Shown: positions 1 through 12,745 of the stretch, piece by piece
Numbering within the stretch: the stretch's first letter is position 1
Layout of the letters: each line of letters begins with the position of its first letter
Source: Gnetum montanum
Taxonomy: Eukaryota > Streptophyta > Gnetopsida > Gnetales > Gnetaceae
Length of the DNA: 64,000 nt
Direction of reading: 5' to 3'
Assembly: GCA_015680685.1 (NCBI GenBank)
Contig: MNCI01036173.1
Span: 132,261 to 196,260, forward strand
The notes under the pieces: generated by a model
What the model was told of the DNA's origin: nothing
The model's database searches: none
Seen by the model: the letters and a program-made list of their open reading frames with translations, nothing else
Translations under genes and position numbers: made by a program

Positions 1-138
1 GGGGGGTGTTGGTCGTGAGGTTATTGTTGGGGGGAGGTTGGTCGGACGGGGGGCACAAACGTCCCTTACGTCCCATGGTGACCCAGTTGCCCCCCTCAAA
101 TAGCTGTCGAGTAGGGTCTCTCGGCCGTGTCCCGTGAA

Positions 139-765
139 TCAACATTCTGCATCCAGGTGTCCGGGTTTCCCGCAGCACCCGCATCCGTTTGGCCTACCCG
201 CCTGGCTGTTCGTGCTGTGCATCAGGGTGGGGTCCACTCCCAGGTTCTCGAAGGTGACCTGGAGGGTTTCCTCCCCCCCCCTCGGGGAGTTCCAGTATGA
301 CCTCCCGGACGAGATCGGTCTTCGACAGACCACGCCAGACGCAAAAACAGGCAAAGCCCATTCTCTCCATCGATCGCGTAACCCGGTCGAAAGCAATGAA
401 GTCGCCGAAATACCCCACGATCTTCGTCAGGAACTCAAGGTTCTAGAATTCCCAAGGGATGCTGGCCACTCGCACCTAGACCGGGGCCCGGGTGAACAAG
501 TCGGCCTCTCGGTGGGCCCTGGGACGCCAGGGGGTCAGGGCAAGCCCCTGGGCCCCGTAGAACCACGGGCCACCGAGCAACACGGAATCTCGGGCCTGCA
601 GGGAGGGGAGTATAAAAAGGAGCAGGTCCTTGGAAAGGCTCCGAACATCAACGTCCCCTACTTTCCACTGTTCCTTTGTCCACCGGCGGATGAGATCTAG
701 CCTCGGGTGGGCACCCCAGGATATGAAGCGGCCTATGAGGCTCCGTTCCATTGTACAAATGCCCT

Positions 766-798
<33 letters not shown>

Positions 799-1151
799 GG
801 TGGATGTGCAATCGCAGGGTGTGTTTGTTGCGGGAGTGGGCCGCAATGGCTCCACCAGGTTTCTTAGACCCTCGACCTTTGGGGCCATCTCCAGCGGTTG
901 GTTCGTTGGTTGCTGCTCCTGAAGCTTTGGGGGTTGTTGTTGGTGTTGTTGCTCTTGTTGCTGCCGCGTTAGTGGTTGCTTTGTTTGTTGCTGTTGTGCT
1001 GGTGGTTGCCGCTGCTTCTGCCACTGCTGTTGTTGAAACCGCTGTGCTGATTACTGCTGTTGCTGCTGTCGCTGCCGCTGCTGTCATGGTTGCAGGTGCT
1101 GTCGCTGCCGCTGCTGTCATGGTTGCCGATTTCTTTTGTTAGTTCATTCAT
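139..1151 (-). pseudogene. DUF4283 / CCHC zinc-knuckle protein, LINE ORF1-like, decayed
   Basis: Read on the minus strand, the N-terminal part (about 1150-800) is low-complexity Ala/Thr or Ser/Asn-rich, depending on frame, and ends in a poly-proline run encoded by a C homopolymer. It is followed by a DUF4283-like segment (about 700-420) with the motif LLGGPWFYGAQGLALTPW and then SKTDLVREVILELPEG. A zinc knuckle CGCCGKPGHLDAEC lies at 139-180. DUF4283 plus CCHC is the usual make-up of plant LINE-1 ORF1 proteins and related nucleic-acid binding proteins. The first two blocks (476-1120 and 194-418) share one frame broken by a TAG where APVWARV is expected. The zinc knuckle is in the next frame, and the shift probably lies in the C/G run near 270-285. 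No reverse transcriptase follows in the window, so it may be a truncated LINE or a solo ORF1-like gene. Confidence 0.75.
767..797. repeat. 31-base G homopolymer
   Basis: An uninterrupted run of 31 G. On the minus strand it encodes the poly-proline stretch of the DUF4283 pseudogene. Its length may not be reliable, since such runs are error-prone in sequencing. Confidence 0.95.
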
Positions 1152-4100
1152 AACAATTGCAAATAAATATAAGCTTAAAGCAAATCTTTGGTCTAGGCCA
1201 ACTAAAATGGGAAAGTAGTAGTTTTTCCATAGACAACATGAACTCTAGTTGGGAATCCATTAGATATGTCTTGACTAGCATTGATATATCCAATTGGGAT
1301 ATTGAGCAAAAGAAGTTTTTGGTTCGAAATGTAGTGGACAAAGAGGTTGAGCTAGTGGGTGAAGGTTAACAATGTGCAGTGGTGCTAAAAAAGTTTGTAG
1401 GTAATTGAATTTCAAATGAAGAACTTTTTGCAAAGATTGGAGTTATCTCCATTCTAGAAGAAAAATCAAAGCTGGGTATGTGGAAAAAGATTTATGTCTC
1501 CTCCAATGCCCTTAGATTCTTACAAAAGGAAACATAAACAAAAGCATTTTTGTTAATGTTGTAATTTCTCTGGCTTGTGAAAATGTTTCCAAAGAAACTT
1601 TGAGAACTCAAGTTCTGTACTAGAATAACGATAGTAATATTGATTTTGCTCTTTCAAATAATGTTTTCAACAACATTTTGCAGATCTTTCATCGATTTAT
1701 AATTTTTCTATTATTCTGTTTCATAACTCATCATGTGACTCATCATTGTTGTAGTGCCTTATCCCTAGAACATGAGGGCTAACTTTTTAAATTAGTGAAT
1801 GATTTGACGTTAATTTTCTGTGGATGGTTATCTACCTGATGATGTAATCCCTGAACATACATTTTTTAATATGCCCCTAGGTGGCACATGTCTCTGCATA
1901 GCCCCCTTGAAAAGTCACTAATTGTTTATCCTTTTTTCTTGAACCAAGTATGATGATCATAGGTATATCCAAACTAAATCATCATTTCCCTCATTTCATT
2001 ACTTCTTTTTCAAATTTGTGCCCTCCATGAATCCTTTCATATCTGGTTCTTGTTGCTTTAACATGTTCATTACAATATCCTTTGATTAGTATGCTTCTTG
2101 AATAGGAATTTGTTAATCCATTCAAAATATGCCAGAAGTTCTTAATATTGTCATTTAAACCAGCCTTAATTGCATATTCACTTAAAATATTAATAACTTT
2201 TTTCAAGACAATCTTAATGCTCATTATTCTATCATGTTTTCAAGTAACTTATGCCACATTGACCTTTATTGGTTGATCAACGACTATCCATACCCCATTT
2301 TTGATGCCTCTATCCATATGGATGTCGAATACAAGATTTTTAATCAAAAAGATTACACCTTTTTAGGTTCAATATGTGAGAATTCAAAAATCAATAGAAA
2401 AAGGTGCATCTTGCAATTCGCATTGAAATCCAAGGATTCACTTGGGAAAACCAAATGAAATTTTTTCATATAAACGGTTGATTCCGTAAATGTTGAATAT
2501 GTCAATGCAGGCAATGAAACATATCTTTACATATTTGACACAACTAGGATCTGGTGTTGTGCATTTCTTCTGAGTGATATCTAGCAAACCTTTGCTTATT
2601 TCTCACAACAACCAAACCTTTCTGCTGTGCATTGTAGTTAGGGAACATCCGAGTATTGGGAATGTGCAGGAAGAAACTCATTCCTTGTATTTTGGATATT
2701 AACTTGCATTATTACGATCACCTGTCTCAACCTGTGCATGCCTATGTTAAGTTTTAAGCATGTTAGTATGCAATTATATAACAGTTATCCAAAAATAGCC
2801 AAAATAACAAAAAATATCTACTTTTAAAATCTTCATTATTTGATGCCTTTTTCAATTGATTTTTCCCAAGAAACAATGCAATTGACTTTTTTCAAAACTA
2901 AGGATTTTTTTTTTTTGGCTAAATGTTTTGAAATATTCACACAAGGTTGAAAGAAACTTGTAAACTTCTAAACAATAAAAATGCCAACTAAAAATTAATA
3001 AAATTATAAAAGTATGAATTGGTTATATTGTTTTCATATTTTATTTTTCTATTAATAACAGTAATTTGGTACAGGGTATTAGCATGTACATAGAGCTAAT
3101 AATGAGTTATAAAATTAAAAAACCAGTATTAAATTTTAAAGGTTATACTAAAATAGAATACAACAATATTTTGTGTCATCTTAAACATTTGTTGGTGGCA
3201 GAGAGATAAAGGAATTTGTATATCCTATCTCATGTTCATAAGCTTACAAACTTTTTATTATATTTATGTTTACTTAATTGTGTGTTCTGCTTTTGTATTG
3301 TACCATCTATAATTTGCTATAAAATTTTTTTCACAGTTTTAATTTTACACTGCTGATTTCTACCGACAACTTTTTCCCAAACTTTTACCAACTTTTTCAT
3401 ATTTCTGGCTTTTTTTGATGAGCTGATAAAATTATTTCGCCAACTTTTCAATCTTTGCTAGTTTGCACCATAGTTTTTGGGATGATTCCATCATAAAATT
3501 GGGATAGAATTTGGTATACGGATTTTTGAAGAAAATTCAGTTGACATTGGATGATGGCCGTTCATTTATTTTTTCATAGATTGCTATAAATGCTGGATTC
3601 CTCTATATGTGCACAATATTTTTGGATTGGACAGAATTCTGGATCATAGCATCTGTGTAAAACTCGTTCTGTAATTTTGGTACCAAATGCATTGTGTTAC
3701 AGTAAATTGCAACAAAACTAACCTTTTGTAATGACAACCAACACATTTAGAGCTAATATGCATTAAATAACGACCATTTTGAACGACAATACATGTTCGA
3801 ACTCTGCAACAAGTTGATTAGGTAGAGGTACATTTATTGATCTAGTATTACATTTATTTGCCCTTCATGTCAATTGAAACCAACAACAGATGCTAAATAT
3901 ACTTCTCATATGATAAAATATTAATATAATATCTCTTATGTTCCTCTTGACTTTGCGGTTATGTGGGTTACGTTTGATGGATGCTTTAAACTCATGAGAT
4001 AGCTAGGTTTATGTTTCAAATATTTGATGGAATGTCTTGCATATTTTTCACAGATTGAGATAAATTAGATGGTGTATATAGTCTGTAGTGTTCATAATCG

Positions 4101-5049
4101 CGATGCTTTCCCTGATTTTCCCTGATTTTTACATCCTACTTGATGTTATATATTTTTCTGACCATGGCAATGCAATATGAAGCAAATGCGGATAAGTGCT
4201 GAGATTTGCTAAGTGTATTCCTAAGGTTAAATATGGCTGTTTATCATTGGTGACGGTCATGTTGTTATTGGCTTATAGTTTAGGAATTTTGGCAAGATTT
4301 GTCTCTGCTTGTTATGAATATGAAGCTAAATCTTGCATCTGAGGTTGTTTTTTTCTTTTTCCTTGTTGATAAAGGATGAACTATTGTTAGCTAATATGTT
4401 CTAATACGTTCTTTCTAATACTTTTCTGGGGTTCATTTTTTCTAGAAGTAATTTTTGTGGAATATTCTGCATTGTAAACATCTTTCTAGAAGGATAACTT
4501 CCAGAAGTTTGTAGATTAAAATTAGAGTTTGAAATATGGCTTTGCCTATTTTAAGGTTGGATCCCTTGATTATTGTAAGCAAACATTTCATTTGGATTAA
4601 TTGAACAATATAAGCTGGGCTTCTCCTGTGGATGTTTTCCTTTATTCTTGAGGGTTTTATCTCAAATCTTGCATCTCTTATTTGCTGTTATGCATCAACT
4701 ACAATTTTGGTTCTGGTTTTGCACTTTGTTCATTATTTTTAGGAATTTTCAGCTGTGTTATCTGTGTATTATCTCTTGCATATTATCATTTTTCTCCTCC
4801 ATTTGCTTTACCATGCTGTTTTCCTCCAACATTGATGTCTCTTACTAGGACATTGAAACGGGTGGTTGGAATAATATAATGCTTAAGAATATAAAACTGC
4901 CCCTTTTACTGAGGATGGGGCTCATTTACACTTATGTGAGTTATATGCATTGCATGCTTCTAGAAATGCATCATATGTACCTACAATTGAAACCAGTGAA
5001 ATTTGCTTACAGCTAAACATGTCTTAAATGCATGAAAAACAGTTAAAAA
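1152..5049. other. AT-rich sequence without recognisable gene
   Basis: No open frame above about 77 codons and no domain motif I recognise on either strand. It is probably intron or intergenic DNA with old repeats. Upstream exons of the host gene starting at 13531 could lie here, but I could not identify one with matching phase. Confidence 0.6.
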
Positions 5050-5406
5050 TGTTATGTAGTGAATCATTTCCTAAATTTTCTCCTTGATTTTTAGCCAAGA
5101 AGTTTGTAACTGCTCTAATGATTATGATGAATTAATTCCATTGCAACTCCTTGTAGTCATCTTCCCTTGATTGATTTGGGAAAACATCCTTGACTTTGGG
5201 TTATGATTATTGTAATCACTTGATTGATTGCTTATGATATACCGGGGGAAACTTACTATTCCATATTCATAATCAGATGTGCTTTATTTTTTTCATGGAT
5301 GTTTCTCTTCACATTGAAGGGTTTCACCACATAAATTCTTGTTTCCTATTTTGTTTTATTCCCTAGTTTTCAGTTTGCATTTTATGGTTCTAGTTTGTTA
5401 TCAACA
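5050..5406 (+). repeat. 5' LTR of copia element
   Basis: Begins TGTTATGTAGTGAA and ends AACA. It shares long blocks with 12756-13181, for example GATGAATTAATTCCATTG and GTTTGCATTTTATGGTTC. It is shorter than the 3' copy because of internal deletions. Confidence 0.85.
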
Positions 5407-5408
5407 GC

Positions 5409-5420
5409 TGGTATTGAAGC
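5409..5420 (+). other. Primer binding site (initiator tRNA-Met type)
   Basis: TGGTATTGAAGC lies two bases after the 5' LTR. The consensus plant copia primer binding site is TGGTATCAGAGC, so 10 of 12 bases match. Confidence 0.8.
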
Positions 5421-5451
5421 TTGGAAGTAGATTGTTGGTAAAGTATTAGAG

Positions 5452-6215
5452 ATGGCGGACAAAGTGGAGATTCAGAAAAATACAGGGTTTAATGGACATA
5501 TTTAGAAATTTCTGATGATAAATATATTAGAAGGAATGTAAAACTTCTATCATAGAGGGTAAGGCAAAGAAACTTCAAAGTATGAGCCAAGAAGATTGAG
5601 ATAATTAGCATAGGAAAGCTTTGTCTTTACTTACATTGTATTTGTCTAATGGGAAATTTTATACCTTGGCTGATGAAACTACTACAGAAGGCCTGTGGAA
5701 GCTAATCAAGCTCTACAAGTAGCTATTAGGAACGTATACAGCTTTTCATGTGAGAAGAGTCCAATATGAAAGAGAATGTTACAAATGCCCAGCATCTTTA
5801 GGAATTTAAAAACTGTTTTTTCCGGCTGAAATCATTGAAGGTGGTTTTGGATGGTGAGGTAAAATCATTGTTGGTTTCATCTATTCTAGAAAGTTGGGAA
5901 ACAATACTTACAACAATAAGTGCAGCATGTTGAATGCTAGATTTTGACATTAGCTATGTTGTCAGAAGCTAAAAAGAGAGGCAACTATGCAACTTCCATT
6001 ATCTGGAGAAGAAGATATTAGTGTTAAAAACAATGCAAGAACTCAACAATGAGGTAGTTGAGGCAAAAGCAATGATGGTAGAAGCAAGAGTAGACCATGC
6101 TTACAAAGTAAAGAAAGAGGTTGGTTTTGTCACAAGCTTGGGCATTTGAGAAGGAATTATGTTGTTCTAAAGAAAACAAAAGGAGCAAACAAAAGGTAAA
6201 TCTTGTCATTTAATG
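5452..6215 (+). pseudogene. Copia gag (UBN2-type) with degenerate zinc knuckle
   Basis: The start ATG at 5452 opens MADKVEIQKNTGFNGHI, the usual beginning of plant copia Gag. Further on, frames read YTLADETT, KENVTNAQHL, then KVVLDGEVKSLLVSSILESW, matching the UBN2 gag domain where a loop is followed by a short leucine-rich motif. A knuckle-like stretch CHKLGHLRRNY is at about 6115-6150, with one cysteine lost. Several stops and at least one frameshift make it non-functional. Gag would form the virus-like particle around the element's RNA. Confidence 0.75.
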
Positions 6216-6289
6216 GTGATTTTTATTTTATAATTTTTAATGGATATTCTTGAAAGTGTTGGTTGTATGTTATGAAAAGTAAAATTCAG

Positions 6290-8250
6290 GCTATTGATAT
6301 GTTCAAATTGTTTATGATGAGAAAATTAAATGTTTCTCCTTGCTTCTAATGCAAGGCGTGTTGCTCGTTTGTGCCTACTTGAAGGTGCAGGGAATTATAA
6401 ATGTGGACAGCTACCCCCTCTGTAGTGCAAGCATTGAAACCTTGCAACACCTATTCTTGCTCTGCCCTTATGCTTCTAATGTTTGGTGGGTGATTGGCAT
6501 TCTCCTGGGTTCTATAGGCGCATGAGGACTTGCTTGCCATGACCGTTCTATGGTGTATTTGGAAAGTGAGGAACACAAAGATTTTCTAGTCCACACTACT
6601 CCCTTCCTTGTTGCTAATGGCTCTCTCAATGGTGTAGTTGTGGAAGGAAGCCACTACAATGATGGGGATGACTTCGGCATATGAGCCTAATGTGGATGGA
6701 TTCTGCAATAATTGGGACCTGTGGGCTTTGGTTGTTAGGATGGGATGGAATGGGATAACCTGCTGTCATTACTGGAGGGGGGATCCTAATCTTGTGGACA
6801 CCAACTTCTACAAGCGTTGGAGGGGGGATTCCACCACTTTTTGTGGGGTGCGCATTAACTTTACAAAATCTACCTTGGCAAGATATGTTGGGGTGCTTGT
6901 GGCAGGGGAGGTGGTGTTGTCAACTGGGTAGGGGTTGTAGGATGTAGTGTGTTTCTTCCAAGGACCGGTTTCAAAGATTGGCAGTGGCGAGGTTCCAAGG
7001 TCAACGCTCCCTCTGCTTTGGCAGGAGGCTACGGAGTTGGTGGACAAATACTTTGTCTTGTCTAGAAATGTTTGGAAACTACAAGGAGTGCACTTCATGT
7101 TCTTGAGATGCATGTGCTTGGGCCGATTGGTCAATATTCCTAAATTCTTCCTGGCCTCCCTCCAGTAGGAAAGGTGTGGGAGGCACTTAGGTTTGATCTT
7201 GGCTCTTTGGAGGGTGGTGTCGTTGGCTAACTCAGTGCCCATTAGGTCCTTGCATTTTACGACTGTTTACAAGTGATCTAGGCTTGTTGAGGGGGCTTCC
7301 TCCTCCTTGGCCCCTATGTTGTGGGCTGATGTGGCAAGGTCAGGAGAGGGGTTGGTCTCAGCTATGGCCCAGCCTTTGGATTTGGGGGAGCAAATTTTGC
7401 TAGCTCAAGAGTCTTTATGTTGGGAATTGCAGGCCAAGTTTAATGAAGAGTTCTGCATGATGATGGTTGAGATTGAAGGTAGAGTGCGAAGGGAGGAGCA
7501 AGCTAAATGGAAGGTGGAGTTGCTCAAGTGGGACCAGTAGAACCAGGCTAGGGCAATGGAGGAAAGCTAATGCCGTAGAGAAGAGGCTAAGGAAGAACAA
7601 AGGGCAGAGAGATTTATGGGAAGTTGCTATTAGGAACGAGCAGGAAAATCAGTTGTAGGGGAAAATTTGGGAGGACTTGATCAGGGAGGAGTAGGAAAGG
7701 AAGTTGCTTGAGGAGGAGGAGGAGGAGCGGGTTCAAGCCTTGCTTGAAGAACAATGAATGAAGAGGTGGCTGGACGCTGCCCATGAGTCCAATACTTACT
7801 GTTAGTTTACACAAGGGTGATGCCCATATGTTGTGATGGGTATCAACCAGAATGCTGCGTGGAGCATTTTGTGCCGCTATATTTAGACTATTGTAGTGGA
7901 GTTCCACCCAAATAGGACTCAAATTCTACCACTTGAAGACAGATAAAAAAGTGAAGATAAGTTCAAGGAATTTTAGGAGGCGGCTACTTTTATGACTACA
8001 CAACATCAACGGGCAGTTTTGGATGGAATACACTCCCAAGAGAAGGCCAGATGCCCTTGTTTAAGGTTACAACACCATGTTTGACGTGGTTCCACTGTTG
8101 GTCTATTGTTAGGGGGTCTTCCTTTCTTGCTCTATTTGTGTTTGAGGTCCTTTCCCATTTTGGCCTTGATGCTCTAGAGTTTTTGTGGGGTGGCCTCTTG
8201 TTTCACGTTAAAACTTGGCCGGGTATATTCACTATGCAAAAGATTTAAAG
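6290..8250 (+). mobile_element. LINE 3' fragment: zf-RVT, C-terminal domain X, coiled coil, J-domain
   Basis: A frame at 6340-6525 contains YPLCSASIETLQHLFLLCPY followed by NVWW, the zinc-binding zf-RVT region at the end of plant LINE reverse transcriptases. About 270 bases later comes a conserved block (6790-7170) containing FYKRWRGDSTTFCGVRINF, WQEATELVDKYFVL and VNIPKFFLASLQ. The same block occurs at 9190-9640 (minus) and 14620-14990. It is followed by a Glu/Lys-rich, probably coiled-coil stretch (7380-7780) and a J-domain-like segment (7827-8066) reading YVVMGINQNAAW, a stop, and HPN at 7905-7913. Stops and frameshifts are frequent. The fragment is inserted inside the copia element. Confidence 0.75.
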
Positions 8251-8344
8251 TATATTTCAAACAATACTAAAAAAATGATAGAAGAAAATTTCAACCTTTA
8301 ACATCTCACTTGTCATTATAGCTACATACCATTATTCTATATGC

Positions 8345-10640
8345 TTTCTTTTTTTTGGAGAAAAATTTGAGATGTATTAATCCAAAAAAATAAAAGCTAT
8401 ACAATTGTATAGCCCATGCCAACACCATCTGGCGCCATTCCCCAACAATCAACAAGATTACTTCTTGTAACCCTTGTGTTTCCCAAAATCCCCCTAAGAA
8501 AACCCCCAGCCTCCAGGACCCGACAATCCTATGAACCCTACCCTATGCACCCATACATCTCAAGCATTTCCCGAGATCACTTAGTTGCAGAGCGCTTGTC
8601 CTTCTCAACTTGCTTTGCAACATTCCCCAAGACGCTACCCAAACATCTGCCCTCCAAAACTCTCTCTTTGTCCAAGCTTTGAGAGACCTCCATCTCCTCC
8701 GCCGCCTATGGCATTCTAGTCAACGATGGCCACCAACCCTCCTGCATCCAGCTTGTCTCCATCCCCTACATGTTCTCCTCCATTAGCTATGTCAACTATG
8801 CACGATGGCCCTTCACCATATTCTCCATCCATTGCAGGTCTTAGATCCTTTGGCTATCTGCTTGTCTCTGCGCTTCCTCTTGCATTCATTGCCACCATGA
8901 TTGCCATGCCACCCTCTCCTCTTGTTGAGTGCATTCTGCCATGATGTGGCATGTCTCAACATCTGGGAAATCCATCTGTTGTTCTGATCTCGCCTCCCCC
9001 AATGACCTTGGCAATTTGTCCCTTCTTAGCCCTGAGGAGGCCCCACCATGCACTGCCATTTTTGACCCTTTCGTCGTCTATGCCGGTGGGCCATGAGCCC
9101 TCCTGCATCGTCACTGGTAGACCAGTCGAGGCTCTAGCTGCAAAATCGTCCTCCTTGACCTCCAAAGCACCAGAATCACCTTAGGTGCCACCCTAGCCAC
9201 CGCCTTTGTAGTGACTCCCAAAAACATCAAGGCAAGTTAACTTGGATGCCATGCCTAATGCACTGCAAAAAGACAAAATGGACATCCACGAGCTTGTGAG
9301 GGTACCCAAATTGGACGAAGTATTGCTCCACAAAAACTTTCGCATCCTATCATATGCCCTCTAGCATCGACTTGCGGGTGTGCTTGTTGCTTGTCCAGTT
9401 AATCGTGCCCTTGAAGAACTCAGTGACATCTGTCTGGGCATGGACCATCGGCTCAATAATCTCCTCCTTTGTTGGAACTCCCAATACCTCTGCCAACGCC
9501 CCCTCCATGACCCTGATTTGCCTTCCTTGAAATTGCGTTTCTTCTCCCACTCAATTTTTGAAGAAACCCGTCGTGGAAAGCCTTGGTTCCCCCTCAATGT
9601 GTTTTAGCATGTTGAACCATCCCATTCTCTCCACTAATGCCCAGAGGTCTGCATTTTCTGCATATTCTATCCACAATGGCTCGAACACTTGCCCTTGTCC
9701 CATAGCTGCAATTGTGTTGACCTACAACTGTTGCCTAGCCCTAGCCAATATCAATGGTGTGGGTAGTCTTTGCCCACACAAAATGAGGTTGTTCCTATTC
9801 TTCTAGGCTGCCCATAAGATCACAAGCCCTGCAAAGTCTTCGTGGATGGTTGTTATGGGCACTAGTTTGGCCTCTTGCTAGACTTCTTGCATAAACTAAC
9901 ATCCATATATAAAGTGGTCAAGTGTCTCGGGCTTCACAGCGTAGAGAGGGTAGATAGTGCTCACATGCATCCCTCGCTCCTGTAAAATAGCCCTTAGGGG
10001 TGGCACCCTATGTTTTAAAAGCCAACCGAACACTTTGATCTTCTCGGTAGCCTACCCCTGCAGACCTCATTCCATCCCTATGCTGGCAGGGGCATTGTCT
10101 TAATTACCTCTTTTAGAGGTTTCCCCAGTAGGTCCTTGGCCTCCATTGCTTTGGTATGGTTGCATGTGTTCCTCCATAGTCATGAGCTCTTCGTATCGGC
10201 CTCCTAACAGTGATATTTCTGCCTTAACAGTTGCACCCATGGGGTCATCCCATTTGCTTGGCCCATAAACTTGTTAACCAGTCTGTGCAGACCCAATGTA
10301 ACCTCGTCTTGGAAAGATAGCAGCCCAATCCCCATTGCTGATTTCAGGTGTGTCGCCTGGGCCCAGCAAACCAAATGAAGTTTACTTCCCCCTTTTCCCC
10401 TAAACCACATGAACCATCAAATAATTTGGTCAATTTTCTGCACAACTCCAGGTTGCAGAACTGCCATTGAAGCCGCAAACCTGGTAGTGGCCATCAGCAC
10501 CGATGACACTAGCACCATCTTCCCTTTTCGGGACATAAACCAGCTGGTCCAATGCGTGGTTTTCATTTGCAGCTGCTCCATGAGCCCCAACCACGCCCTC
10601 TGCTTTTGCCATTCGAATAAAACTAAAATCAAATTTTATT
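8345..10640 (-). mobile_element. LINE 3' fragment on the opposite strand (RT C-terminus, zf-RVT, domain X)
   Basis: Minus-strand frames at 10632-10204 read like the end of a plant LINE RT: FEWQKQRAWLG, PGVVQKIDQIIWWFM, SKLHLVCWAQ and GIGLLSFQDEV. At about 10010-9880 a zf-RVT-like stretch (YAVKPETLDHFIYGC) follows. Then comes domain X (9640-9190), with GFFKNWVGEETQF, VEQYFVQFGYP and VHFVFLQCIRHGIQVNLP, shared with the two plus-strand LINE copies. The remaining 3' part (9180-8400) is Gly/Asp-rich and shows no J-domain, so this is a different subfamily. The 5' end is truncated near 10640. It faces the plus-strand LINE head-on within the copia element. Confidence 0.75.
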
Positions 10641-10870
10641 TTTATTTAAATGTGTTCATAGGTCCCACCCCTATCTACTAGCAAGCCTATGCCTGGGCCC
10701 ATTGTTAGGCAGGGGTGGGCCCTAGGGACACATAATCATGAGCCATGAGACTGCCATCATCATGATTATACATTAGTGTGCTGAATGCATGCACTAGCAT
10801 GATGCATTAAATGTGGGTAAATGTGCAGCATAGACAATTTTGATATGTATGTGGCTGAAATAAAAAAATA
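10641..10870. other. Unassigned junction inside copia element
   Basis: Short sequence between the 5'-truncated minus LINE and the resumed copia RT. No coding motif seen. Confidence 0.4.
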
Positions 10871-11190
10871 TAAAAGCTAACATGTCCAGTAAGTTTTTAG
10901 TGTATGATTTGGATGTAGCTAAATTAATTTTGGGTATGCACATACAAAGTGACAGGGTGCAACAAAGTGGTTTAAGTCAAGAAGTATATATTAATGAAAT
11001 GTTGCATCAATTTAACATGGTGCCAAGAAAGTAATAAAGTGCTTTGCTAGTACTACATTTCATGTTATTGAAAGGAGACTGCCCTAAGATTGATGGTTAC
11101 GAGAAAGTAAGGATCAAAATACCATGTAAGTCCTGTAAGGGAAGTTTAAAGTATGCTATGGTCTACGCAAGGTTAGATATTGGGTGTGGG
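10871..11190 (+). pseudogene. Copia reverse transcriptase, C-terminal fragment
   Basis: Frames give FLVYDLDVAKLILGMHI, QEVYINEMLHQFNM, then GSLKYAMVYARLDIGCGVF. These match the conserved end of copia RT (LGEAK-ILGMEI, LSQ-YI-VL-RFNM, GSLMYAM-TRPDI). Stops and frameshifts are present. Sequence similarity to copia stops abruptly near 11200 at a Pro/Asn codon stretch followed by A-rich DNA. Confidence 0.8.
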
Positions 11191-11199
11191 GTGTTTGTT

Positions 11200-12330
11200 G
11201 GACCCCAAAAAAATAAATAATAAAAAAAATTAAAGTAGATCATTGAAAAGAGTCTAAAGAAAAAGCCCAACAGTTTTGGGTATGCCTTTTCAAGTTTTCA
11301 TTGTTACAACCAATCTTGAAAAATCTCCTTTTTAGAGTAGGAAAATGATCATGTATTACCCTTGTTGACCAGCATCCTTATGAATTTTTACTTCTTACTA
11401 AAAGGTTTCTTGTAAAGAGAATGAGGAAACTCTCTCTAAAGACAAAAAAATATATCAATCAGAAAAAATGAACAAATTGTAATAGAAGCTGAAAGCTTCC
11501 CATCCTTGAGCCTTGAAAAACAAAAATAAATGAATACTGTAGAAAATGAATTAATTGTTCAACTTTCATTGGGAGATTTTTTGTTTGAAGCTGTAGTTGA
11601 AAACTGACATCTTTGAGAATCTAATGTTTAACTCCTGAAGAGAGGTCATAGTTATGCTCTTGCTGCTGAAAAGTATTTGCACATCAAACCTTCTAAATAG
11701 AGCAGAGAATAAGTGGTTGAAGACACTTAAAAATGTAAAGAATGGAAGTTGATAAAGCAAATTGATCACCAAGAGTAACTTTATTGATGCCTGGTTGAAA
11801 GTTATTACAAATTCTGGATGTTCATTTCCAAGCATGTTGAGCAACATGGAATGAGAGTTGGAAGTAGATATATTGCAACATTGGGATAAAGAATTAAAAC
11901 ATTGTTACATAGATACTTTAATATTTAAGTGGTCCTAGATTTTTATTGTTCATGTTTTGCTATGACTAATTTAGAACTTGGATATGTAGATGCAAATAAT
12001 AAAGATGACCTTGATAAGAGAGTCTAAGCTAGATTAACCCTCTCTCTCTCTCTCTATATATATATATATGTATATATATAGTTGAGAGAATCTTTTCCCT
12101 TAATGAAAACCCGAAAAAGGATGGTACAACCAATATATATGATATTACTGTGAGATAGCTTTCCTTCACTTGCTCTCTCATATTATGACTGATTTATATT
12201 ATTTACTGTGCCTGGGAAGCTTCCCCTTGGTGTTCTGACTATAAAATTATTTACTGTGACCAAGAATGGCCCTCTTTGGTCAGCTGGTAGTTGGCTTGTC
12301 AGCTAAACATAGGGCGTGTTTATACCTTTA
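11200..12330. other. Non-copia insert or degraded segment
   Basis: AT-rich sequence between RT and RNase H of the copia element with no protein similarity I can see. It may be a short non-autonomous insertion. It includes the CT/AT microsatellite listed separately. Confidence 0.4.
12039..12080. repeat. (CT)n(AT)n microsatellite
   Basis: Compound dinucleotide run of about eight CT units followed by about ten TA units with one interruption. Confidence 0.9.
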
Positions 12331-12745
12331 AAACTGGATGTCTAGATCACAAAGTATTATTTCCTTTTCTTCTATAGATTCGGAGTATATAGCACTAACA
12401 AAGGCTTGCTAGTAGATGGTGTGGCTATGTAGTTGTTTTTAGACAAGTTGGGCCTCAAACAAAAATCATGTGATTTACTATGTGGTAGTTAAAAGTGCTG
12501 TATTTTTATCAAAAAATGTTGCATTTTTTTTACGCAAGGGCAAAGTAGATTGATGTGAAGTATCATTTCATAAGAAAAGTAGTTAAAGAAAAGGTTCTAC
12601 AACTAAAGAAGGTCCATACAGATGAAAACTAAAGAAAAGGTTCACTAAGGCAATTTCTGCTGAGGAAATTATGTTTTGCAAAATGAAGATAGGATCGGTA
12701 GAGATGTAATAAATAAAATTAGAAAGCAGTGTATATTTGAATTGA
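12331..12745 (+). pseudogene. Copia RNase H, C-terminal fragment
   Basis: Frames read IDSEYIALTKAC then a stop, NHVIYYVVVKSAVFLSKN, and CEVSFHKKS. These align with copia RNase H (EAEYIAL-EA, DSQSA--L--NP, H--VRYHFIRE). A tail TKAISAEEIMFCK ends the polyprotein. The active-site Asp of the DSQSA motif is altered. Multiple stops are present. Confidence 0.8.

Noticed and set aside
630-1142. 170-codon plus-strand frame with poly-Gly and Ala/Val repeats
   Set aside because: It is the antisense shadow of the DUF4283 gene's low-complexity region and the G homopolymer.
2234-2458. 74-codon frame as possible host exon
   Set aside because: No flanking splice signals with suitable phase, no recognised motif and no homologous copy in the window.
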